A stretch of 64,000 bases of DNA from Megalonaias nervosa (lineage: Eukaryota > Mollusca > Bivalvia > Unionida > Unionidae). This document shows, piece by piece, positions 25,256 to 37,800 of this stretch. The translations under genes were made by a program, and so were the position numbers. The stretch lies in assembly GCA_016617855.1 (NCBI GenBank), contig JAECUM010000846.1:124000-187999 (forward strand), given 5' to 3'. Below the pieces are notes generated by a model that had not been told where the DNA came from, made no database searches, and worked only from the letters and a program-made list of their open reading frames with translations. Positions within the stretch are counted from its first letter, which is position 1, and the number at the start of each line of letters is the position of its first letter.

Positions 25256-25809
25256 TGCATGTCTTGCTTTGCTCCCACTTCTCCCTGTTCAGGCCCCACT
25301 TCTTCCTGTTCAGCTCTCACTTCTCCCTGTTCTTTCCAAAAGAGAAGTCACTTCTCCCTAAAATTCAAGTCTGGCTTGACCCCAGTTCTAACAATAATTT
25401 TTCACTGCATGAAAAAGCTAAAAAAATATTTGTTCACAGAAAGAATGGATCGTACTTGTGCAGGAGAAGGTTTGTGCTGATGAGATGCTACTGCAGTGGA
25501 TTAATGAGTTTTATCAAGTACACAGTTTTATATTTTTTTAAATAAAATTTCAGTTGGAGTGCATTGTCCGACATGTAATTTTCGAATGATTTTAAAGGTG
25601 TCCCACAACTTACAACTAAACAAAAACAATGTGTCCCAAAATATACAGTGCACAAAACAATTACTTTAAAAATTAATTTATCATGTCCCAACATATACAG
25701 TAAATACAGTAGATAAAGAAAACTGTTATGATATATTAAAACATGATGAAAATTAAGCCAACAGTTTTATCCTTGGTTATGTTTAGTTTTTCAAATGAAG
25801 GTCCTTTAC

Positions 25810-25886
<77 letters not shown>

Positions 25887-28800
25887 GTTTTGGTTCTGTC
25901 TTTTAGCTCATTTTAAGTGTAATCATAAATGCAATGTGCCCTCTTTTTTGTATTCAAGCATGAAATATGTCAATCTACCATGACAAATATGTCTGCAAGC
26001 ATTTCTTTGAGAACATAGTTAATTTCCAACTGTGTTTTGATATTTGACTTGCAGACGTGTTTGTTGTATTGTTGCACAGAATTAAAAGCTGACTTCCTTT
26101 AAATTATCATGTTAATTATGTCTTTTGTATCAAATAAAGGGGAGGGTGGGCTTAGAATAAATGTTCAGAGACATCCTACCTGTGGAAGAGCTAGCATCCT
26201 AGGTCATAGGTCAACTCATTTCAATTGATCAGTCAAGAAGTCGGATGAATAAAATTGTGTCTATGCAATATAATTAAACTACCTTAAATTAGCATACTCA
26301 TTCATAAATGTGATCAAAGATAACAAGGCAACCAAGCAAAATGAATACTTGGGGAAAATAAAATGCTTTGTTTTCACAGATACGGATCACTGTGGAGAAG
26401 TGAGATTCAGAGTTTGTAGTTGATTTAAGATTCCTGAAATTGGCACTCAGAGATTCCCTCAGTGATGAGAAGAAGTTTCACTATTACTTGCAATGAAATC
26501 ACAGCATCAATAGTTTACTAACAGGACAATTTTTTTTAAAAATAACTGAGTTTCGATATTGACAGTAATTTCATGAAATAAATATCCCTTGTTTTTTAAT
26601 AAAGGAATCATTTTCATGAATTCAATCATCAACTAGTCTAGTTTTCTGCTTGATATGCTTCCTGCTAGGAGCATACAAAGCAGGGAATCAGACTAAACAA
26701 GAACAAAAAGCAGTGAGTGTATACACAATGTTTTTGCTTACACATGAAGGTTGTTGAAACCAATTGGAATAATGTTAATGATCATTCAGAGGCTGGGTGT
26801 CTTGAAAATAAAGGTAGTGTACACAGAAAGTAGAACAACTTCATTAGCAGAAGTATTTTATTGACAATTATTTTCAACGTGATTATAAAATGAGTATTCA
26901 GCCAATAAACAGCCCAGTACCACTCCCCACCCCTGGGTTTTCTTGATGTCCAATGGGGATGGCATAAGTTCATATTTTTTCAAAATTCCCTTGGTAACTA
27001 GCACCCGCGCTAGTGCAGTCAGTGTTTTGGGACCCTGTTGTGCATGTTTTGTCAAGGGATAGGTGCAAGTCTCTCTCTTTTTATTGATCCATCTCAGTAC
27101 TAGTCTGTCTTTACTCTTCTAACTGTACATTCTAACCCTTCCTTGTTTCTCTACATGTATTTTTTGATAACTTTTGTTATTGGCATACTGTATATGTAGT
27201 TATCAGGTTCTCATCAATATGTTTATATCTTAGCACAACAAAATATTTAAAATTGAATTTTATGCAAAACAATTTGAAATGTTGAAGATCAGATCATGTT
27301 CTCTTTGCCACAAGTATCAATCAGTTCTTGTTCAATGAAATATTGACTATATTATTGCAATTCTTTCAGATTAGATAACGATGACTTCAACAAATTGTGC
27401 TTGGGTAAGTACCTATTATTCTTTTAATATAGTTCTTAATTGAATTTGAATATCTGAATTAAATAATGCAATGTGGGGCTTTCATAATAATTCACAATGG
27501 CAAGGAATTAATTAAACTTGTTCAATTTTCATTTAAGGGACTTTTATGAAATATGGATCTTTAGTAACTTTATTGCATGAAATTCTCTTCATGCTTGTTT
27601 GAAAAATCAGTGTTTATTACATCATTCTTCCAGTCTGTCCATCTGTCCATTAGTAAGGTGGTAGATCGCCACCAACATCATTGAAAATACAGAATTGAAA
27701 CTTTGGGTTATGATTGGGAGTGGTCTGCAGATGTTCACAATGGTTTTAAATTTTGTTAAATGCCTTCTGTCTTTCAGATTGGAGGGGAGTGGGGAAGTTT
27801 TTTTAAAAATCTCAAATAAGTCCTTAAAGTGTTGTAGCTATAGATCTGAAGGTTGACGTGTTGTCAAACCTAAAGGTATAACATATGTAACAAATTAGAT
27901 CATTACTCCCTCTCATCTTGCTGCAGGGGAATAGTATTTCTGAGTCTTCACTTGGAAACATCTAAGATCCGACCAGTACTCATATATAGTTTTAAGGACA
28001 TGACATGAAATCAGACATGCATTCAATACAGACCAAGGGGTAGGGATATATATTTGGGTCATAAGTTTGAAACTGCTAAGATTTTCACCCTATAACAATG
28101 TGTATATGCAGTGGACATCAGGAAATAATGTGCATCAAACACAGGCTATGGGTCATGCCCCTGAGTTAGGAGAACTGTAACTGGGTCATTGTCTTGGTTA
28201 AACCCTGTAACCATATACACATTTTTACCAGACATTAGTGGACCTAGTGAGATAAATAAACACTGGCAGTGTTACAACCATGGGTCAAACCATACCCTAA
28301 GTGGCATATGGCCATTGGTACAGGCCATACCATAAGTGGCATATGGCCATTGGGTCAGGCCATACCCTAAGTGGCATATGACCATTTGGTCAGGCCATAC
28401 CCTAAGTGGCATATGGCCATTGGGTCAGGCCATACCCTAAGTGGCATATGGCCATTGGGTTAGACCATACCCTAAGTGGCATATGGCCATTGGGTCAGAC
28501 CATACCCGAAGTGGCATATGGCCATTGGGTCAGACCATACCCTAAGTGGCATATGGCCATTGGGTCAGGCCATTCCTTTAGTAGATGATGGGTTATGCTG
28601 TGATGTGTTGATACTTATTAATTATCAACAGCCAGCTGTCAGCATTATTGTTGTTGTAATGGAAGATACCAAGGTGATATCAGGGTTAGAAATGTAGATG
28701 GTTGAATATTTGAGATATTTTTGTCTTTAATAGTGTAAAGCTTTTTTTCATTATGTGATAGGTATAAAAAAAAGTATAAAATGGTAAAAATAATGATTCA

Positions 28801-31800
28801 TAATTGAACAATGTCTACTCAGAATTAAAGAAATATTAGAAATCAAATATTTCAAAACTTTATAATTTATAAGTGTATTTTTGAACAAGGAGATTCCCTT
28901 GTTATATAGAAACATATTTATGATGTATTTTATCATACTGCTAGATAAATGCTTTAGTGAACCATGATATAGATACGTTCATTTGTTATAAAACATTTTT
29001 ATTTAGGTTTTAGCTATTTAAGTTCATGGACAAAACTTATTCTTTTAAAACATACCACACATTAAATTTCAGATACTTCTTATTTTGCAACATATAGATA
29101 TAAAAGAAAATCCTAGACATGGTTCAGTAATTCCTAATTATGTCTACAATAGAATACAGTTTGAAGAAATATGTTCACTATCATTTATAGCATAAATGTT
29201 CAATAAATTTATTTTTAAAAAACTTTTAAAAACAATTTAATTTGAATAAGATACTATAATGTAGCTAATACTCAATTGGTCAACTGAGATATTTTCTCCT
29301 TCATACTGTTATATTTCTATATAAAAAAGAAATTTAAAACTAAAGCTACACATTAACAGATTCTACAATTTGCCATCCTTCTTACCTTAAGGTCGCCCAG
29401 TTATTTATTGCTTTAACTTGAAGGTGTGCATTATTATTGCAGATCATACTTTGGCATGCTGTCCATTCTCCTCAAATAAGAATAATTTGTGTTTCTAATA
29501 ATAGACAGATTTTGCTCAGTGTCCATGTGTGTGGCAAACAAATTTCAAAAGTTAATGCAGCTATTTTGATGAAAATCCATGTATGAAGGATACAAGTGAT
29601 CCATTTAAATACTGATGCACAACTAAATTATTGTCTCATGACAGTGTAGACATGGCATGCAAGGTTTTTCTTTCAGTAGTTTCATTTGATGAGAAAGGTG
29701 TCAGTTACTGACCAGTATAATATTGAATTGTTGCATATTAATATTGCTGGGATGTATATTTATGAAACCATGTGATGTATGTCTGCATCATATTTAGAAA
29801 CTCCAGAAAGTCATTTTATCTTGATTTTTAATGCGAATTAAGTCCACAGGTTCTTTATTAGAGAATTTTTGACAATAACTCTTAGCACAAGTCATTAATC
29901 ATTTAGAAAGTTTGGGATAACAGTAACAACAATGAAACCCCTAAAAACCAAAAGTCATTGAGACCAAATTTAATTTTTCATTTTGGGAGGTTGGGATAAC
30001 ACTAATATCAATGAAACCCCTCAAAACCAAACACAGTTGAGACCAAATTTAAATTTTCATTTTGGGAGGTTTGGATAACACTAATATCAATGAAACCCCT
30101 CAAAACCAAACACAGTTGAGAGCAAATTTAATTTTTCATTTTGGGAGGTTGGGATAACACTAATATCAATGAAACCCCTCAAAACCAAACACCATTGAGA
30201 CCAAATTTAATTTTTTGTATTGGGAGGTTTGGATAACACTAATATCACTGAAATCCCTCCAAACCAAAAACCATTGAGACCAGATTTAATTTTTCATATT
30301 GGGACGTTGGGATAACACTAATATCACTGAGACCCCTCAAAACCAAACACAATTGAGACCAAATTTAATTTTTCGTTTTGGGAGGTTGGGATGAAACTAA
30401 TATCAGTGAAACCCCTCGAAACCAAACACAGTTGAGACCAAATTTAATTTTTCGTATTGGGAGGTTGGGATAACACTAATATCAATAAAACCCCTCAAAT
30501 TCAAAAAGCATTGAGACCAAGGTGGGGCCTTAGAGGTTAAAGACAATCTCAGTAATCCATGCTGACTGCACAGGTTAAATTCTTTTATAATGACAAAGAA
30601 GTGTTTATACTTTAAGAGTGTAGCTATTAAACAATTTCTAAGCTATGAATCAGGACCTAGTCCCCAGGGGTTGGGAGAGATCCAGGTCAGGGCCTAGTCC
30701 CCAGGGCAGAGAGAGAATTGGGAGAAAATTCTCATTGTATAACTTACATCCTTTTCTTTGAGAAAGTGGGTCATATATATGGTCAAGGAAAGAAGATGTC
30801 AGTTACCCAGGTGAGTGATATCTTGTTATTTTCTGGTCTTTCAGGTAAAGTTAGCTGTGCCATACAAAATATATATAGGAACCAGACAAACCGTGATAAA
30901 TCTTTCAGTGAAACTGCAAAAAGAATCCATGCTAATTCAGACAGCATTCCTCATGATAGGGATGGGTATTTAGAGAAGGGTAAGGAATGTGAACCTCAAG
31001 AGGAAATAGATGGCAGCAGTGTGAATAAAGAGAGACACATAACAGATGAGCAGCTGAAGTCTGGAACCATCAGTCAGCTGGTTTGCTATGGCCTTGGAAA
31101 CTTTGCTGAGTGCTACATTGCTAGGTATCAGCTGGCATTTTTAGAAGCACTGAGAATCAAATTTGAGGTGATTGTTATATGAAGGGAAACAACTCTTGAT
31201 TAGTTATTTTACACACTTATTGAAGAATGACAGCACATTTCTAAATTAGAAATTAAAAATACAGTATTTTTTTTCTAGTCCCTGTAGTAATAAGCAGGAG
31301 TTTATTTTGTTCTTTATTTATTTGCAGGCTTTAACCAAAGGTATTGGCCCAACTATCTTCCTGAGAATAATAAGTATGGGAAAGCACTGTTACACAAATT
31401 GACCAAATCCATCTTGTGACTCATTTACAACATATTGATAAAACTGTTGTCCCAGATGGAGCAAAGCAATGTTTATTTACATGTGAAATACATTAATATA
31501 GCAAATCGTACAAAGTGAAATCTGTATAATAAGTTCTGATACTAAACTTAGTCGGAAACAAGGGCCATTTTGTAGCATCAATAAATGGATGCAAGTGTGT
31601 GCAAGAAAAACAATATCTAAGATGTCAGATTTGTTAATCAGATAATGATTCTGATCCTAATTAAGTGATAAACATGACAATTGATTATTTTCACCCGTCC
31701 GTAAGACCTGGTGAGCTTGTGGTACTGCCATGTGTCATTTGTCTGTCCATGAACATTTGCTTGTTACTATTCTACTGGTCATATTTCTGATTTTTGATTT

Positions 31801-34800
31801 TGATTAAAACTTAGAATATGTGCTTATATGATCAAGATCTCTGAGGAGTTCAGGAATGAGCGAGATTTATTCATATTAACAAAGTTAACTTGCTTCTGAT
31901 TTGGAGTCCATATTTCTGATCTGATTTTCATGAGACATGCAATATATCCTTATCATAATCTCAGTCAGATTCAGTAATGAGCAAGATGCATCCGTATTAG
32001 TGGAATTATTGTGCATACGTTTGCTTGAGCATTTTTATCACTCTGGATGTCATATTTCTGATCCAGTTTTGATTACACATATAATATGAGCTATTTCTTC
32101 AATTTCTTGGATGAACTTGATAGTAATTAAGATTGATGCATATTAATGAGGTGATCTTGTATCTAATTGGCTGAGCTTGTTACTACTTTTGTGAGAAATA
32201 GACTTAAATTATTAATATATCCAATGAGAGAAATATGCAGTTGCAGGCCAGCATATACTGTGTGTACTGTTATAATTAAGGATAAGAAAATTTGCACACA
32301 ATTATATATGTTTGCAAGAAACTGTGGTTTTTTTCTAGTATTAATTTTGCTCAATAAAGAAAATATTTAATGTAAAATCCATGTCAGATTTATTACTTTA
32401 TTTGCAGAGAATTATTTTAAAAACTTTGCCACTTTTGTCATTCCTAAACATTTGGAAGCAAGTTTGATGTTTGGTGAAATAGAGTTTGATATGACTAGAT
32501 CACCTCTATCTGCATGGCTTCGAGTCTCGTGTTCGGCCAATGTGGGTATGTGAAAAAGCTTGCCAGTAGTTTCTCATGGGTTGGTGGTTCTTTTTCTGGG
32601 GTTTTCCCGGGTTCTTCCTTCACCATTTATACTGGCCACCATGTATAGCCTATCTTGTGCTGAAAATGGCACTAAACCGTACAACAACAACAACAACATC
32701 AACATTTCTAGTATTGCCATTTTAAAATGCCTGGAGCATTTTTTCATTTATATCTTATACATGTATTATGCATTATTTTATGGCATTTCTTATATTCATT
32801 GACATTATTCAAAAATTATATGGAATTTATATTTTGTATTTCTACCTTTGTATAAAATAATATCCTTCCCACCCCACTTTAGTTTTTGTCCAGAAACATT
32901 TCAAAGTTAATTACCAAGAACAAAGAAACTCATGGTCTAAAATATAAAAAACTGAATTATAATTTGAATTCATGTGAAAGACATGTGACTCTGCAGGCCA
33001 CAAATTAAACTTTGTCTTTAAACTTAACTTTTAAACTGGATGACTCCAATTGTAGGCAAGAGACTTTGTATATTAATTATGCCTTTATCTTTGGAAATAA
33101 TTTTTATCAGACTACAGTTATAGCGTAATAGGTAAAATTGACAGTATACAAAATTTGGGAAATAGTTGACATGGGTTGTGTTTTTACAATACTGTATAAA
33201 ACTGCTTAGTGAAATAGTCAGCTGTTGTGTACTTAAGTCAGGTGAGTGATATCAGACCTACTTGTTTAAATTCTGTCATTTCATTCTTGCTATCTTTCAT
33301 TTCATTATTAAGTCATTAGTAGTTTTCCATTTAATCTAATTGGCTTGAGTCAGTTTGAAACTTTACAAATATTTTTTAATTATACATTTTACTGTGGATA
33401 AGCATATATCAAAAAGTACTTATAACTTCCACTACATTTTTATGGTCCTTTTTTTACTGTATTTTTTGAACTACTTTCTATCATTTGACATTCAGGTACC
33501 CTCTGTACTTTCTATCATTTGACATTCAGGTACCCTCTGAGAGAGCTCTGATATATGATCCAAAGTTTTTAGATGTGGAGAAAATGGTTCTAGAGAAACT
33601 GGGATATACAGTTCTCAGGAATAATGAGGTAAATGATACATAAATACCATGGTTTAATTACTCACTTCCTAACTATTATATAATCTGGTATAGCTCAACA
33701 GGAATTACTTGTCCATTTGACCTTTCAGTATAACGTAAGAACATTAAGTCGGTTCAGTAACAGCAGTAGCATTAACACAGGCCATTTTGTATGGACTCCT
33801 TTGTATCCAAGTTTATCATTGGCTGCTCTATGCTGCATTTTTGAAAGCACTATAATACAGTCTGCACACTGTGCGTATATCTCACATTTGCAATATTCCC
33901 CGTAATGTCTAATCTTTTAAATTATTTGTTGAAAATTTTTTCCTATTCTAGGAGGGAAAGCGGGAGTTTGCCTGTGAAGGAGTCAGCCTGGTGTTCATGC
34001 CTCATTGTGGGAAGGGTTTATATAATAATTTGCTCTGGTCCAACTGGTCACCTCGGCTACAGAATCTAATCATAATTGGTAACAGCTTCTCCAGGATTGT
34101 TCTGAGGTTCGCAGTTGTTTGTTCATAATACTACCTGGTGATTCCTTTCCTAAATAAAAAGTTTTAAATGAGTATTTATTATAAATCGAGCATTCTGCAT
34201 GATCGTTCATTGTTTATAATGCTGCCTTTATGAGTTCATTATAAGTAGAACAGCCTGCATGAGTGTTCGTTTTAAACAGAGAGCATCCTGCATGAGTGTT
34301 CATTATAAATGGAGCATCCTGCATGAGTGTTCATTGTAAATAAAGCATCCTACACAAATGTTCATTATAAATAGAGCATCCTGCATGCATGTTCATTATA
34401 CATAGAGCATACATAGAGCATCCAACATGAGTGTTCATTATACATAGAGAAACCTGCATGAGTGTTCATTGTACATAGAGATCCATCATTGACTGTTCAT
34501 TGTACATATTGCATCCTGCATGAGTGTTCATTATAAATAGAGCATCCTGCATGAGTATTCACTGGAAGTAGAGTATCATACTTGAGTGTTCATTATAAAT
34601 AGAGCATCTTGCATGAGTGTTCATTGTACATAGAACATCCTGCTTGAGTGTTCATTGTAAATTAGAGCATCGTGCATGAGTGTTCATTATAAATAGAGCA
34701 TTCTGCATGAGTGTTCATTGTACATAGATCATCCTGCATGAGTGTTCATTATAAATAGAACATCTTGCATGAGTATTCACTGTAAGTAGAGCATCATACT

Positions 34801-37800
34801 TGAGTGTTCATTATAAATAGATCATCCTGCATGAGTGTTCATTGTACATAGAACATCCTGCATCAGTGTTCATTGTAAATAGAGCACCCTGCATGAGTGT
34901 TCATTATAAATAGAGCATCCTTCATGAGTGTTCATTGTACATGGAGCATCCTACATGAGTGTTCGTTGTAAATAGAGCATCATGCATGAGTGTTCATTAT
35001 AAATAGAGCATCCTGCATGAGTGTTCATTATAAATAGAATATCCAGCATGAGTATTTACTGTAAGTAGTGCATCATACTTGAGTATTCATGGTAAATATA
35101 TCATCATAAGTGTTCATTATGGAAAATCCTTTATGAGTATTCATTGTAAGTAGAGCATCTTACTTGAGTGTTCTTTATAAATAGAGCATCTTACATAAAT
35201 GTTCCTCATTAAATAGGACCTCCTATGCAACTGTTCACTGTAAATAGAGCATTCTAATGGGTATTCATTGTAAATATCAATGTCAGTAGAGCATCCTGCA
35301 TGATTATTCATTACAAATAGAGCATCTTACAGTCCTCAGCATAACCTTGACTTTATCTGGGTGCCATTTTTGCAAAATTCTCTATTGACCAGTGAATTTC
35401 ACAGCACTGGGTTAATGGCAGCAGCTTTCTCTAAATACAAAAGTAATTTAATTAATGTATGACCCTACCCTACATTGTTTTTAACTTTATTTTCATTCTT
35501 TTTGCAGCACACCCAAAAGATTTCTACTAACAGCTGGAAATTTTATTCTGAAGGTAAGGTAGTGCTTATTGTAAAAAAATTTTTTACTTTTTTACAGTAG
35601 TTGTAAAGTTACTAGTTCTTGGAATTTACATCTGGTACTTTTGATGGCTTACATGTAGATGTTGGTGTAGGGTGGAGTTAAAGGGGGAGAAAACCAGAAA
35701 AGGCACAGAATAGTGACTACATACTTCATACACACCCACCTTTTGGCATATTGTTTTATGCCATGGCCATGTCTATTTGTTCATTAACGTTTCCTTTTCT
35801 TCACAATAACTTCAGTTTCTACATCACATTTTTCTTTTAAATTTTGCGGATAGCTTGTGTTTTGGGATAAGGAAGAAACCTATTAATTTTGTAGTCCAAA
35901 GGTTTAAGTCACTTTGACTGAAAGAAGCAAAATGATTTCTGCATATTGACATTAGTTCTATATCACATACCTGGACTGAACTTTGTGGATAGCTTGCACA
36001 AAAAAAGTTTCTTCTTTAAATACATTACCCAATCATAATACCTTGGGTGAACTACTACTACCTTGCAGATCCTGCTCTCCCAGATTAAACTTTTAGCTCA
36101 AATGAGCTAGGTGGCAGTCAGGCAGTGATCTCCCCTTGATATAGGGATGGTGGCAAAACCTATGAATATCTCAGTTGCTACTGCTGATAAACATGCTCTC
36201 ACCATGAGACCTTGCAAGAATCAGCTCTTATACAAGTTAGATGAGTTCTCACTTCATAAGGAAAGTATACTCCATCTATATTTCCAGCTTTTCTTTCTTT
36301 CTATCTTGACAAAGTTCTGCCTTTACAATTTTACCACACTTTGTTTCTTTACACATTTAATTGTACTTAGGTACCTGCACGGGTAGCCAATGCAGCCTCA
36401 CAGATAAGATTGGGCTGTACTTTTAATTTACGTTAACATGCTAGTCCCTGAGACCTATAGAAAACTCTTAAAATATTTATAATTCTACAGTGACTGGTTA
36501 CATACAGGTGAGTTTTCTCTGCTAATACATTTGGTGTCCGAATGCTATGCTTCATTGCATTTACCTTTATGAGTCTTACTTGAACCTCTCACAGGTAGCA
36601 TGGTGAATTATTTTGGTTCTTAACTGGATGCTTCATCCTTTCTTAAATTTGTCTGCTATTTTGCAGGTAATGCTATAAGGCATAACTCTGCACCAACTTT
36701 GTGTTCATAATAAGAGACAGGTGCAGAGCTACAACAGTTTTACATGTTCTGCTCCATTTGTCTTACAGATTAGACCATGGGCAAAGTGCAGAAACACATG
36801 ACTAAGGACAAGACACTATAAGCCTACATGATCAGAGACAGCCCTGGCAACTATGTCACCACCACATGACTCCTCATTGCTGGTGATATTTGTAGGCCTT
36901 GCTTCCTTGGGTTTCCACTGTACAGCTCTTGATGATATACAGTGAGCAAAAGAAAAAAGTATCCTTTCACTCCACCGATATGTAAACCGGTAACACGGAC
37001 TGAACATCCTGTAACCTATCCCAGCCTTATGACTCGGATGACATCCTCCCTACAAACATGGACTATTTCCATTTCAACTGGTCTAGGCCTACTACAAGGA
37101 ATCTTCAGGGACAAAGACCTCAGAATAGTAAGTTCCCAAAAATCAATCCGTCTTCCAGTCTGTCGAACCCGGTGTATACAGGCAATTATAGAATTATAGA
37201 GACCAGTCGGACCCACATATGGCCTCAACACACACTCCATTTATGATGCTGAGCTTAATACTTCAGCTTCCAACAGATGCCACCTCTCCGTTCTTTCAAC
37301 CCTTCATCAATAGAAGGGACTCTTTAATCGGTGACAGATTGGAAATCACGATTTCTACTTCAGGTAACTCCACGAGTTTTGTCGGTGCAGACCTTGACAC
37401 TCTTTGCCAGCTTCATCTCAGGCAACTTGGGAGATGTCAGCCTCACCTTGCAAGCAAAGACAATGATGCTTGCTCTCAGACTCCTTCTTCACTTCATGAT
37501 TTCACTATGTTGCAGGAAGACTCAGCCTTCACAGCTTCCATTGAAGTTCTGCACCTTTTACCTCCAGAATTCTGCCTGCCTTCTCCCACCTTATGAACCA
37601 CCTGGACAGGAGTTCCAATATCTGTTGATCTTATCATGAAAAGGAAGAGTCCAACTTGAAATTGCTTCCACAAAATCGAAGACATTTTGAACTGTTTACA
37701 TCATTACAAGACCCCTGGATCAACCATCTCTATTTCTCACAAAAATGCCTTCCATCAAGTTTTCATTGGTGGTTCTGCTATTGCCATACACCAGCTTTTC

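Larger units (their letters stand above)
23029..25709 (+). mobile_element. Decayed pogo-like transposon in SRRD intron 1
   Basis: The left end CTGTGTTACTGTATATATTG and the right end, which reads CTGTATTTACTGTATATGTT on the minus strand, form imperfect terminal inverted repeats with TA on both outer sides. Each end carries repeated GGGACAC / GTGTCCC motifs. Inside, 24110-24300 holds a plus-strand relic resembling the pogo/Tigger DDE region. The element is 2.68 kb, a usual size for an autonomous pogo-type copy, but is broken by stops. Confidence 0.7.

Noticed and set aside
25795..25983. Leu-Ser repeat protein
   Set aside because: It is a translation of the (CT)n microsatellite.
28406..28697. 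Repetitive peptide with [17 protein letters not shown] units
   Set aside because: It arises from the 35-bp minisatellite inside SRRD intron 2, is open in two frames and has no start or splice context.
30718..30844. Extension of SRRD exon 3 to an upstream ATG-started frame
   Set aside because: A strong acceptor at 30844 and phase agreement with the 35-nt exon fit better, and the upstream residues do not resemble the family.
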